A stretch of 13,327 bases of DNA from Gammaproteobacteria bacterium (GTDB lineage: Bacteria; Pseudomonadota; Gammaproteobacteria; Steroidobacterales; Woeseiaceae): contig JAOUNK010000048.1 in NCBI GenBank assembly GCA_029881015.1, positions 1 through 13,327 of the forward strand, read 5' to 3'. Each line of letters starts with the position of its first letter. Within the stretch, counting starts at the first letter, position 1. A model generated the notes under the pieces. That model was not told where the DNA came from, did not search any database, and saw only the letters and a program-made list of their open reading frames with translations. This document shows positions 6,651 to 13,319 of this stretch, piece by piece. A program made the position numbers and the translations under genes.

Positions 6651-7667
6651 TCATTCGGCCGGATTCGCCGTGATGAATTCGCGATAGACGAATTCGGCGA
6701 CGTCCGCGATATCCTGTTCGCTGAAAACCTTACTCCAGGCCGGCATTTCCCTGCCGATTACGCCGTCGGCAATGCCGCTGTAGAGGCGTGGCCGGTTCAG
6801 TGTCCGCTGCGTCGCCGGATCCCTGAAATTTCTGGGCTTGGGGAAAATAAAGTAGGCGCGCGGCCCGTTGCCGTCGCCCGAGGTGCCATGGCATTCGACG
6901 CAGTTGACGAAGTACAGCGCGCGGCCCCGTTCGAAGTGGCCGCCGAGGTCATGCGGAAACGGCTGGTCCTGGTAGTTCCCGCCAATGTGCGCGTCACTGG
7001 CCACCGCAGTGTCAGCGGCGACGACAGGGCGCATGAAACGAGCCCGAATGAAATCGACGATTCCCTCGACTTGCTGCGGGTTTAGCTGCGAGGCGAAGCC
7101 CGGCATTGGCGTACCGGGCCTCCCGTTGGCTACCGATACGATCATTCGGTCGCGGGTAAGTTCTGCCTGGGACGCAACTGATGTGAAATCCCTGGGTTTG
7201 GTGGAAAGGGACTCCTGGCCCCACCTGGCACCTGTGCCGTCGTCACCGTGACAAACACTGCATGATTCGCGGTAGATTTGCGCGAATTCGTCGGGATTTC
7301 GGACGTCACCAGGTATCTTCTGCGCACCCTTCACAAACTCATCGAGCACGTAATCAGCGAGCTCGCCGATGGCTGCGTCATCGAATTCGGTCGCCCATGC
7401 GATCATCGCTGTGCCTGGCACCCCGTTCGTAATCGCAGCAATAATCCTGTCGCGAGTTACCGTTGCGGCAAACGCCTGATCCGTGAAATCGCGGGGCGGA
7501 GGCACCAGTCCCTGTTGCGCATGAGACCGACCATCGCCACGATCGCCGTGGCAGACAGAGCAATACTCGGAATAGCGTTTCCTGACCGCGTCAGTCGCTG
7601 CGAACGTGGCATTCCCGACGAGCAGTGAGCCGAGAATGACAATGGAAATCAGCACGCCGCTTTTCAT
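6651..7667 (-). CDS. Three-haem mosaic cytochrome c, second copy type
   Basis: From the ATG at 7667 the product has 338 residues with a compact signal peptide (cleavage near TFA/ATDA, 23/24). In-frame starts exist at 7715 (ATG) and 7751 (GTG), but they would add a polar extension before the leader; none has a clear Shine-Dalgarno, so the start is open. Haem motifs are CSVCH (36-40), CSVCH (136-140) and CVECH (256-260); probable axial methionines are M88, M188 and M308. Each module carries the P-R-D/N-F block about 18-21 residues after its haem (58-61, 158-161, 278-281), and modules 1 and 2 also share LTRDR/VTRDR, so they look like an internal duplication. It resembles the three-haem protein at 2354-3379 in plan but keeps all three blocks. 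Its stop lies 7 nt from the stop of the convergent propeller gene. Confidence 0.92.
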   Translation of the reverse strand: MKSGVLISIVILGSLLVGNATFAATDAVRKRYSEYCSVCHGDRGDGRSHAQQGLVPPPRDFTDQAFAATVTRDRIIAAITNGVPGTAMIAWATEFDDAAIGELADYVLDEFVKGAQKIPGDVRNPDEFAQIYRESCSVCHGDDGTGARWGQESLSTKPRDFTSVASQAELTRDRMIVSVANGRPGTPMPGFASQLNPQQVEGIVDFIRARFMRPVVAADTAVASDAHIGGNYQDQPFPHDLGGHFERGRALYFVNCVECHGTSGDGNGPRAYFIFPKPRNFRDPATQRTLNRPRLYSGIADGVIGREMPAWSKVFSEQDIADVAEFVYREFITANPAE

Positions 7668-7786
7668 GGGCCGGGCACTCGTGTTAGGTATAAGCCGATA
7701 TTTCTGCTGGTTCATGTTGAAAATATGCTCTCGTTTCAAGCCGGGCTTCACCGGCCCACAAACAAATCAGGATCGATGCCGGCAAG

Positions 7787-7806
7787 TCATGCGCGGCAGC
7801 GCATGA
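7787..7806. promoter_or_regulatory. 20-bp inverted repeat in a divergent intergenic region
   Basis: TCATGCGC and GCGCATGA form perfect 8-bp arms around GGCA. The repeat lies in the 205-bp gap between the minus-strand three-haem cytochrome (start 7667) and the plus-strand NHL lipoprotein (start 7873). It is followed at 7809 by TTGACT, a possible -35, though no good -10 is visible. With no T-tract it does not look like a terminator; an operator for one or both divergent genes is the likelier reading. Confidence 0.45.
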
Positions 7807-7872
7807 TATTGACTCTTGCGCACGCTGGCCAGAGGCAGCAACCCAGGTGCGGGTTTTGAGGATACAGTGATC

Positions 7873-8958
7873 ATGTTGAAAAAGAACGTTGCGGTAGCCG
7901 CTATCGCCTGCCTCCTGGCGGCCTGCGCGGCAGGACCGCAATCCGCGGACAAGCAGACCGCATCCGCGATCGTTTATCCGGCGCCACCCGACGAGCCGCG
8001 ATTTTATTTCGAACGCACAATCGTCGGCAGCGCAGATTTCGAGATCGTTAACAGCGAGACCCGGTGGCGACGGGCGCTAACCGGGGAAGTCGCGACGTCC
8101 GCGGGTTTTTCGAAACCTTTCGATGTAGAGGTTTGCCATGGAACCATGTTCGTGAGCGACTCGGTCAGCCGCCAGGTCTATCGGCTGAGCGCGCGCGATG
8201 GCGATTTTTCGCAGATCGGCTTGCGTGAGCCGGGGCAACTGCGCAAACCGCTCGGCATGGCGACCGACGAGGAGTGCAACCTGTACGTCGCGGATCAGAC
8301 GGCGAAACGCGTCGTCAAGTACGACCAGAACGGCAATTATCTCAATGCTTTCGGCGGCTCAGACATGTTCGATCGCCTGTCCTACGTGGAAGTCGATGCC
8401 AGCGGCGAGCACATCTACGCCGTCGACACCGGCGGTGTAAGCTCCGACAGGCATCACGTTCGTGTTCTCGATGGCATGACAGGCGAGGTACTGTTCGACA
8501 TCGGTCGGCGCGGCGCGGGTGATGGCGAGCTGAATCTTCCGAGGGACATAGCGATGGCGCCAAACGGCGACCTTTACGTTGTCGATGGCGGAAATTTCAG
8601 GGTCCAGGTTTTCCGGCCGGATGGGGCGTTCGCCGGCAAGATGGGCAGCATAGGCAACCGTACCGGCCAGTTCTCCAGGCCGAAAGGGATCGATATCGAC
8701 GCCGATGGCAACGTCTACGTCGCGGATTCGGCATTCGGAAATTTCCAGATTTTCAATGCCAGCGGTCAACTGCTGATGTTCATCGGCAATCGCGGCACGA
8801 ATGGCGGTCCCGGCATGTTCATGCTGCCGTCCGGACTGGCCGTCGACGAAGATGGCAGGGTGTACATGGTCGACCAGTACTTCAGCAAGGTAGACGTTTT
8901 CCGGCCCGCGGCCCTCGCGGCAGACGAAGGGTATCTCGGCGTCCTGAATGCACGTTGA
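7873..8958 (+). CDS. NHL-repeat six-bladed beta-propeller lipoprotein
   Basis: The product has 361 residues. The ATG at 7873 is preferred over an in-frame start at 7816 because it begins a lipoprotein signal (LLAAC, acylated C18) and follows GAGG. After a linker with the segment VYPAPPDEPRFYFERTIVGS, typical of NHL lipoproteins near multihaem cytochromes, come NHL blades recognisable by P-x-G/D-I-A-x-D-x-x-G-x-x-Y-V-A-D: KPLGMATDEECNLYVADQ, LPRDIAMAPNGDLYVVDGG, RPKGIDIDADGNVYVADS and LPSGLAVDEDGRVYMVDQ, with weaker ones before and between. There is no haem motif. NHL propellers bind proteins, peptides or glycans. From memory such genes neighbour omcS-type nanowire cytochromes in Geobacter, and here it immediately precedes the tetrahaem cytochrome. 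Its role in secretion, anchoring or assembly is inference. Confidence 0.9.
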   Translation: MLKKNVAVAAIACLLAACAAGPQSADKQTASAIVYPAPPDEPRFYFERTIVGSADFEIVNSETRWRRALTGEVATSAGFSKPFDVEVCHGTMFVSDSVSRQVYRLSARDGDFSQIGLREPGQLRKPLGMATDEECNLYVADQTAKRVVKYDQNGNYLNAFGGSDMFDRLSYVEVDASGEHIYAVDTGGVSSDRHHVRVLDGMTGEVLFDIGRRGAGDGELNLPRDIAMAPNGDLYVVDGGNFRVQVFRPDGAFAGKMGSIGNRTGQFSRPKGIDIDADGNVYVADSAFGNFQIFNASGQLLMFIGNRGTNGGPGMFMLPSGLAVDEDGRVYMVDQYFSKVDVFRPAALAADEGYLGVLNAR

Positions 8959-9021
8959 CCCGGTCGGCGAAGGTCCGGTCCGGACGCCGGTGTGGAAGTA
9001 CTACGTAGAATCCCCTAGTCG

Positions 9022-9034
9022 GTGACTTAGTCAC
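9022..9034. promoter_or_regulatory. Palindrome GTGACT-T-AGTCAC, copy 2
   Basis: This is the same 13-bp palindrome as at 2073-2085 with a different central base, lying 77 nt before the tetrahaem cytochrome ATG. A TAGAGT hexamer at 9058-9063 is 30 nt from the palindrome centre, matching the 29-nt offset of CAGAAT in copy 1. That geometry would put the site near -42, where Crp-type activators overlapping the -35 region sit. GTGA and TCAC are separated by 5 bp rather than the 6 bp usual for Crp/Fnr sites, so another regulator family is also possible. Confidence 0.55.
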
Positions 9035-9111
9035 TGGAGGTGAGCGCGACCCCCCGGTAGAGTCACACGCAGTAGATTAACTCGCTTTCGGACCACGGGG
9101 ACAACCGATCA

Positions 9112-9918
9112 ATGAACTGGACAAGAATTTGGCAAGGCATGGCAGGCGCAGCGGTGCTGACGCTGCTGTCTTCCGTTGCAAGTGCACAGGTTGCTGGCAG
9201 TGCGCACGATCTTTCGACTGATGTTGGGTCGCAAACCAACGAAGTCTGCGTTTACTGTCATACGCCTCATGGCGCTGACGTTTCGGCAGTTGTTCCCCTG
9301 TGGAACAAGACCCTGCCCACCTCGACTTACCAGCGTTACTCCGACCTCAACACGTCGACGCTCGATGGCGCCGAAGCGGCGGTCGGCTCTGTGTCGCTTG
9401 CATGCCTTAGCTGTCACGACGGTTCACAGGCAATGGACAACGTCATCAACGCGCCAGGCCGCGGTATGAACCCCGGTGCGATCGGCACGGTTGGCACCAT
9501 GGCGGGTACTCCGGTACCGATGCTTGGCACGGACTTGCGGAATGACCACCCGATCAGTATTCAGTACGCCGGTGGCGGCCCAACGGCAGCGGATATCGAC
9601 GGTGTTTATGGTGGCACGCTTGGCGATCCTGACTTCACACCGCCGACGAAGGCCACGATCAATACGAACCCGGCATGGTGGGTGGATTCAGAAGCGACGC
9701 CGGACGGCATACGCCAGCGCACCGACATGATTCTGTACACGCGAGCCGACGCTCCGGCGGGTCCGGGCGATGCAAGGCAGCCGTTCGTGGAGTGCGGTAG
9801 TTGTCACGATCCGCATAACTCGAGCACCTTCAATGGCACCGCACCAAACCTGTCGGTAGGATTCCTGAGAATCCCGAATACCAACAGCGATATTTGCACG
9901 GCCTGTCATCTCAAGTAG
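9112..9918 (+). CDS. Secreted tetrahaem cytochrome c, candidate extracellular filament subunit
   Basis: The product has 268 residues. The signal peptide is cleaved near SVASA/QVAGS (25/26). Haem motifs are CVYCH (46-50), CLSCH (98-102), CGSCH (228-232) and CTACH (263-267), the last two residues from the C-terminus. Only four other histidines exist (H32, H53, H146, H235), exactly the number needed for four bis-His haems. H53 and H235 stand three residues after a haem motif (CxxCHxxH), and H32 lies in an N-terminal SAHDLS segment. These traits, the long haem-poor middle (103-227) and the size match tetrahaem OmcE-type cytochromes that polymerise into extracellular filaments. In such filaments a histidine can come from the neighbouring subunit. 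Assignment to that family is inference; a monomeric multihaem carrier is the alternative. A strong terminator follows, suggesting separate high expression. Confidence 0.93.
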   Translation: MNWTRIWQGMAGAAVLTLLSSVASAQVAGSAHDLSTDVGSQTNEVCVYCHTPHGADVSAVVPLWNKTLPTSTYQRYSDLNTSTLDGAEAAVGSVSLACLSCHDGSQAMDNVINAPGRGMNPGAIGTVGTMAGTPVPMLGTDLRNDHPISIQYAGGGPTAADIDGVYGGTLGDPDFTPPTKATINTNPAWWVDSEATPDGIRQRTDMILYTRADAPAGPGDARQPFVECGSCHDPHNSSTFNGTAPNLSVGFLRIPNTNSDICTACHLK

Positions 9919-9972
9919 TTATGGTTGCAGGGGCTGTTCCCAGGGCCGCCGGAAGTTGACAGCAGGACTAAC

Positions 9973-10007
9973 AGAGCCCGGGTGGCAATCGCTACCCGGG
10001 CTCTTTT
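9973..10007 (+). terminator. Rho-independent terminator after the tetrahaem cytochrome
   Basis: AGAGCCCGGGT (9973-9983) pairs perfectly with ACCCGGGCTCT (9994-10004). The 10-nt loop can close further to an AATC tetraloop (one G-U pair, two G-C pairs). A short run of T follows (10004-10007). It lies 54 nt after the cytochrome stop and 44 nt before the next start, splitting the cytochrome transcript from the chaperone-barrel-c7 operon or letting only part of it read through. Confidence 0.85.
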
Positions 10008-10051
10008 CCGTTACCTGAGATTGGAATCAGACGAAGAATAAGGAACCATCG

Positions 10052-11026
10052 ATGCGCTACCTGGCCGAATCAACGATTTTCCTGCTGCTCGCAATGACTG
10101 CTGTAACGTCAATGGCGAACGCGGAAGGAGGGGGCATTGCAACCATCGATGGCGAGTTCGTTTCCTATGACGAGTTCGAACGCCTGGCGTATACCGAGGC
10201 GCGGCGAACGTTTTATCACGCTACGACGCCTGATGAGTCCACGTATCTCGCTTTTCGTCGCGAGGTCGCCGAGAAACTCGTGGATCGAAAGCTCAAGTTG
10301 CGCGAGGCCAGGCGCCGCGGTCTGCAACCCAACAAAGAATACATTGCTCTGGAGCTTGCCAAGTACGAAGCGCAGTACGCGGGAACAGCGCAGTGGGAGG
10401 CCGAAGGCGAAACGATGCTTGAGCGCCTTAAGGATTACTTCGAAGAAGAGAGCTTGCTGAGCCAGATCGACGCGCAGTTGCGTCAGGTCAGCGATCCGAG
10501 TGACGCCGACGTACGCGAGTACTACCACGCCAATATCGAAAAATTCACTGAGCCCGAGCAGGTTCGACTGTCGGTAATCCTGTTACCGGTGGTTGCATGG
10601 GCTGATAGCGAGACCTGGGATGCCGCTCGCGACAAGGCCAACGGGATTCTGGCCGATATTCGTGGCGGGCAGGACTTTGCGGATGCTGCACGCAAACATT
10701 CGGCAGATCCGAGTGCTGCCAACGGCGGCGACATGGGGTACCTGCATGCGGGAGTCCTTGATGGCGAATTGCTCAAGGTCGTAGCCGGGCTGGATGCTGG
10801 CGAGATGTGCGCCGCTCCGGTCACGGTGCTGGAAGGTGTGGTGCTGGTGCGTGTGGCCGATCGCCGCTTACCCCAATTGCACGCGCTGGACGTGGTACGA
10901 GAAAGGGCGGCCGGTTTGTGGCGGCGTGACGCCGAGCAATCGGCGTATGAGGCAGCTATCGCGCGCCTGAGAGATGCAAGCGAGATCACCCTCGACGAGG
11001 TCTACCTGGAGAAGCTGCCAGACTGA
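10052..11026 (+). CDS. PpiC/SurA-like parvulin-domain periplasmic chaperone, probably catalytically degenerate
   Basis: The product has 324 residues, with a signal peptide to about 24 (SMANA/E) and AAGGAA before the ATG. Residues about 28-165 form a helical SurA/PrsA-type N-terminal chaperone region (IDGEFVSYDEFERLAY; LVDRKLKLREARRRGL). A parvulin domain follows at about 168-270 (EQVRLSVILL; GGQDFADAARKHSADPSAANGGDMGY), and a C-terminal helix closes the fold. The two histidines typical of active parvulins are replaced: V175 stands in the usual (R-x-S-H-I-L) place and V264 in the usual G-y-H-I place. A chaperone role without isomerase activity is therefore plausible, as for the first parvulin domain of SurA. 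Its stop is 7 nt before the outer-membrane barrel gene, so clients may be the barrel, the tetrahaem cytochrome, or both. Confidence 0.9.
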   Translation: MRYLAESTIFLLLAMTAVTSMANAEGGGIATIDGEFVSYDEFERLAYTEARRTFYHATTPDESTYLAFRREVAEKLVDRKLKLREARRRGLQPNKEYIALELAKYEAQYAGTAQWEAEGETMLERLKDYFEEESLLSQIDAQLRQVSDPSDADVREYYHANIEKFTEPEQVRLSVILLPVVAWADSETWDAARDKANGILADIRGGQDFADAARKHSADPSAANGGDMGYLHAGVLDGELLKVVAGLDAGEMCAAPVTVLEGVVLVRVADRRLPQLHALDVVRERAAGLWRRDAEQSAYEAAIARLRDASEITLDEVYLEKLPD

Positions 11027-11033
11027 GTGGGCA

Positions 11034-12854
11034 ATGAGTGGCTGGCGGAAAGGATTGAAATCAGCCCGCAACAGATCGGGCGCCGGACTGCGCAACGCGA
11101 TCGCAGGGCTTACGCTCGCATTGATTTCCTGTTCCGCCGCGGTTGCCCAGGTCGGGCCGATAAATCCTACGGGGTACCTGGAATACCGCTACCTCTACCA
11201 GGCGGGCACCGGGCGTGAAGCCACCGGTGCGAACGGACTTGCGCTAAGAACTGATCTCTCCACCTATATCTGGCGGCCATGGCTGCTGAGCGTGAAGGGA
11301 TCGCTGATGGTGCAGGATTTTCGTGGGAGCACAGAGAGTGGGCCAGCGACAAGCTCAATTGCACAAGGCGGTATTTGGCTCAACTTCCTTGCCCGCAGTC
11401 AGTATCCGCTCACGATCTATTATGAAGATTTTGACGCCGACTACGATAGTCAGCCTTATCAGCGCACGGCTAGAACGCGCAGTCACGGCTTTCGCCAGCA
11501 ATTGACGTCGAAGCGCTACGGTACGTATTCACTTGAGTGGCGCAACGGCGAGACTGATTCGCTATACCTCGACGGTATCAGCCTGCCGACTCGAAACATG
11601 AATGACAAATGGGAGTTCAAGGGCCGCCAATCCTTCGGGCGCAACAACTTCTCGCTCCTCTCGCGTAAGCTGCTGATCGATGCCAGGGAACCCGATATCA
11701 GGACCGACTCGCTGCGCCATGCCATGCGACATTGGTTCAGAGCAGGGCCTCGATTCAATTTACAGAACACGTACTTCGTCACCGATGAAGAGGTAAGCTC
11801 GGATTTTGTTCAATCTGACCGGATCTACCAGCAGCTGTTCAGCCTTGCTACATGGCGACCGGATGCGGCGAATCGCTGGTTTCTCACGGGCCGCGGCCTG
11901 TTCCAGGACAACGAATCATCGAACCAGGCCACAGGTTCCGGGCAATCGAACGTTTCGCTGAGCGGTACGGCCAGCTACCGGCTGACGGATCGGGTTTCCC
12001 TGACTGGGGCGCTGGGTGTCTCGAGGACGAAGAATGCCGACATGGCCGCCGCGTCCGATACAGGCTACCAGCACCTCGGCGTCGCGTATGCATCTATCGG
12101 GTATCCGCTCTGGGGCGGGATATACCAGTTCAGTGGTCGCGGCAGCATCGAGAACCGGACCGAGAACGGCGCGCTCACTGGCGGCGAGCGCCAGGAACTC
12201 AAGTCCGACGTCGGACACAGTCTCGGACGTTCCTTCGAGACCGATGGTGGAAATCGTATCGATATTCGAGGTATACAACGCTTGACTACGTCGCACGATT
12301 CGTTCGGTGCAACGCTCAATGTCTTGCGGAGCAGCGTCTACGCTACGAGTGGCGTGGCCGAAGAGCAACTGTCACGTTACTTGCGCCTCTCCGTGACTGA
12401 CCAGCGCAGCTTTGGCGACGAGCGCCGCAGCTTTCAGTTGCTGGACCTGCAATACAGCCTACAGGGGACGCTCGGCAGGGACCGTAGCTGGAATCTGGAT
12501 GCTTCGGCTCAGTACGGTCTGCGCAGTCAAGACGAGCCGGAATCGATGCAAAGTGAAAGCCGGTCACTAGCCTACAGTGTCAGTGTGGCCTATCGCCACG
12601 CCAATCTGTTCGACGTTTCATTTCTGAACTACACATCGGATCTCCAGTTTCGGAGCGATGATTTTCAGTCAGAAGATCCTTTTGATCCGGATTTCGATAT
12701 TGATCGAAAGCAGATCAGTTCATCCTGGATTAATCGCCTGGATTACAGAATCGGTCTGTTGCAATTTCAGAGCGACCTAAACCTGAATGAAGTGGACGGA
12801 CACTGGTTCGCTTCGTTTCGACTTACCGTTCGCCGATACTTCGGCATGAGATAA
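11034..12854 (+). CDS. Large outer-membrane beta-barrel protein
   Basis: The product has 606 residues from the ATG at 11034, chosen over an in-frame start at 10974 because it lies just after the chaperone stop and gives an n-region, hydrophobic core and cleavage site (AAVA/QVG, near 38). The mature part is rich in aromatic-alternating amphipathic strands and polar turns throughout, for example YLEYRYLYQAG, TYSLEWRNGETDSLYL, VSLSGTASYRLTDRVSLTGAL and LAYSVSVAYRH, ending FRLTVRRYFGMR. This is typical of transmembrane barrels, and the length would allow well over 20 strands. The mature chain has no cysteine and no haem motif. I cannot assign a named family; MtrB/PioB-like conduit porins are comparable only in being large barrels. 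Position between a chaperone gene and a c7-type cytochrome gene suggests an outer-membrane conduit or export pore, which is inference. Confidence 0.88.
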   Translation: MSGWRKGLKSARNRSGAGLRNAIAGLTLALISCSAAVAQVGPINPTGYLEYRYLYQAGTGREATGANGLALRTDLSTYIWRPWLLSVKGSLMVQDFRGSTESGPATSSIAQGGIWLNFLARSQYPLTIYYEDFDADYDSQPYQRTARTRSHGFRQQLTSKRYGTYSLEWRNGETDSLYLDGISLPTRNMNDKWEFKGRQSFGRNNFSLLSRKLLIDAREPDIRTDSLRHAMRHWFRAGPRFNLQNTYFVTDEEVSSDFVQSDRIYQQLFSLATWRPDAANRWFLTGRGLFQDNESSNQATGSGQSNVSLSGTASYRLTDRVSLTGALGVSRTKNADMAAASDTGYQHLGVAYASIGYPLWGGIYQFSGRGSIENRTENGALTGGERQELKSDVGHSLGRSFETDGGNRIDIRGIQRLTTSHDSFGATLNVLRSSVYATSGVAEEQLSRYLRLSVTDQRSFGDERRSFQLLDLQYSLQGTLGRDRSWNLDASAQYGLRSQDEPESMQSESRSLAYSVSVAYRHANLFDVSFLNYTSDLQFRSDDFQSEDPFDPDFDIDRKQISSSWINRLDYRIGLLQFQSDLNLNEVDGHWFASFRLTVRRYFGMR

Positions 12855-12863
12855 TGAGTAGAA

Positions 12864-13319
12864 ATGGAAATAAGTTATAGAAGTTTTAGATCCAGGCCAT
12901 CGAGCCTGGCGTTCATTGCAATTATCGGTATCGTCGCCGTTGCCATCAACTCCTTGCCGGATCGAGCCGAGGCGGAATACGGCGATGTCGTCATTAACGA
13001 ATTTTCGGAGGATGCGGGTATGAGGCCGGTGGTATTTCCACATTGGTTTCACCGTATTCGTTTTCGCTGCAAGGTCTGTCACGGCGATCTGGGCTTCGCA
13101 TTCGAGGCCGGTGCGAACGAAATCAACATGGTCAAAATCATCGACGGCCAGTATTGCGGTGCCTGTCACGACGGCGATGTCGCGTGGTCGATCGAGAATT
13201 GCGAGCTCTGCCATTCAGGGCAACCGAATACGCCTACCCAGGTACACCACAGTACCGTGCAGCAGCTCATCAGCAATACCGAGACCAGAATTGACGACGA
13301 CAAGGAGGCGATTGAATGA
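12864..13319 (+). CDS. Cytochrome c7-like three-haem protein
   Basis: The product has 151 residues. A hydrophobic segment (about 15-30) followed by PDRAEAEYG is a signal peptide with a likely cut near residue 37, or possibly an anchor. Haem motifs are CKVCH (69-73), CGACH (98-102) and CELCH (113-117). The arrangement VVFPHWFHRIRFRCKVCH, then IDGQYCGACHDGDVAW, then CELCH is the signature of the cytochrome c7 / class III three-haem domain. Extra histidines are H60, H63, H128 and H129: four for three haems, so bis-His ligation of all haems is possible. Such proteins are low-potential periplasmic electron carriers. The gene starts 9 nt after the barrel stop, and its end overlaps the next start by 4 nt, so it is in the same operon. 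Confidence 0.93.
   Translation: MEISYRSFRSRPSSLAFIAIIGIVAVAINSLPDRAEAEYGDVVINEFSEDAGMRPVVFPHWFHRIRFRCKVCHGDLGFAFEAGANEINMVKIIDGQYCGACHDGDVAWSIENCELCHSGQPNTPTQVHHSTVQQLISNTETRIDDDKEAIE
13302..13308 (+). promoter_or_regulatory. Strong Shine-Dalgarno AAGGAGG for the gene entering at the right edge
   Basis: AAGGAGG ends 7 nt before the ATG at 13316. It lies inside the end of the c7-type gene and is the best-matched ribosome-binding site on the plus strand of this window, so the operon continues beyond the edge. Confidence 0.75.

Noticed and set aside
8965..8989. Possible terminator hairpin after the NHL gene (CGGCG...CGCCG, with TCCGG-T-CCGGA inside)
   Set aside because: The stem is only 5 bp with a long loop and no T-run; the inner hairpin is also 5 bp. 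It is not enough to call a terminator.
10522..10989. Minus-strand 155-codon frame inside the chaperone gene
   Set aside because: It is the serine/arginine/alanine-rich shadow of the parvulin coding frame, with no signals of its own.
10974..11033. Longer start for the barrel protein overlapping the chaperone gene
   Set aside because: The extension precedes a normal signal peptide and would overlap coding sequence by 53 nt; the ATG at 11034 follows the chaperone stop directly.
11852..12400. Plus-strand 182-codon frame inside the barrel gene
   Set aside because: The composition is arginine-rich and motif-free, as expected of an out-of-frame reading of the barrel gene.
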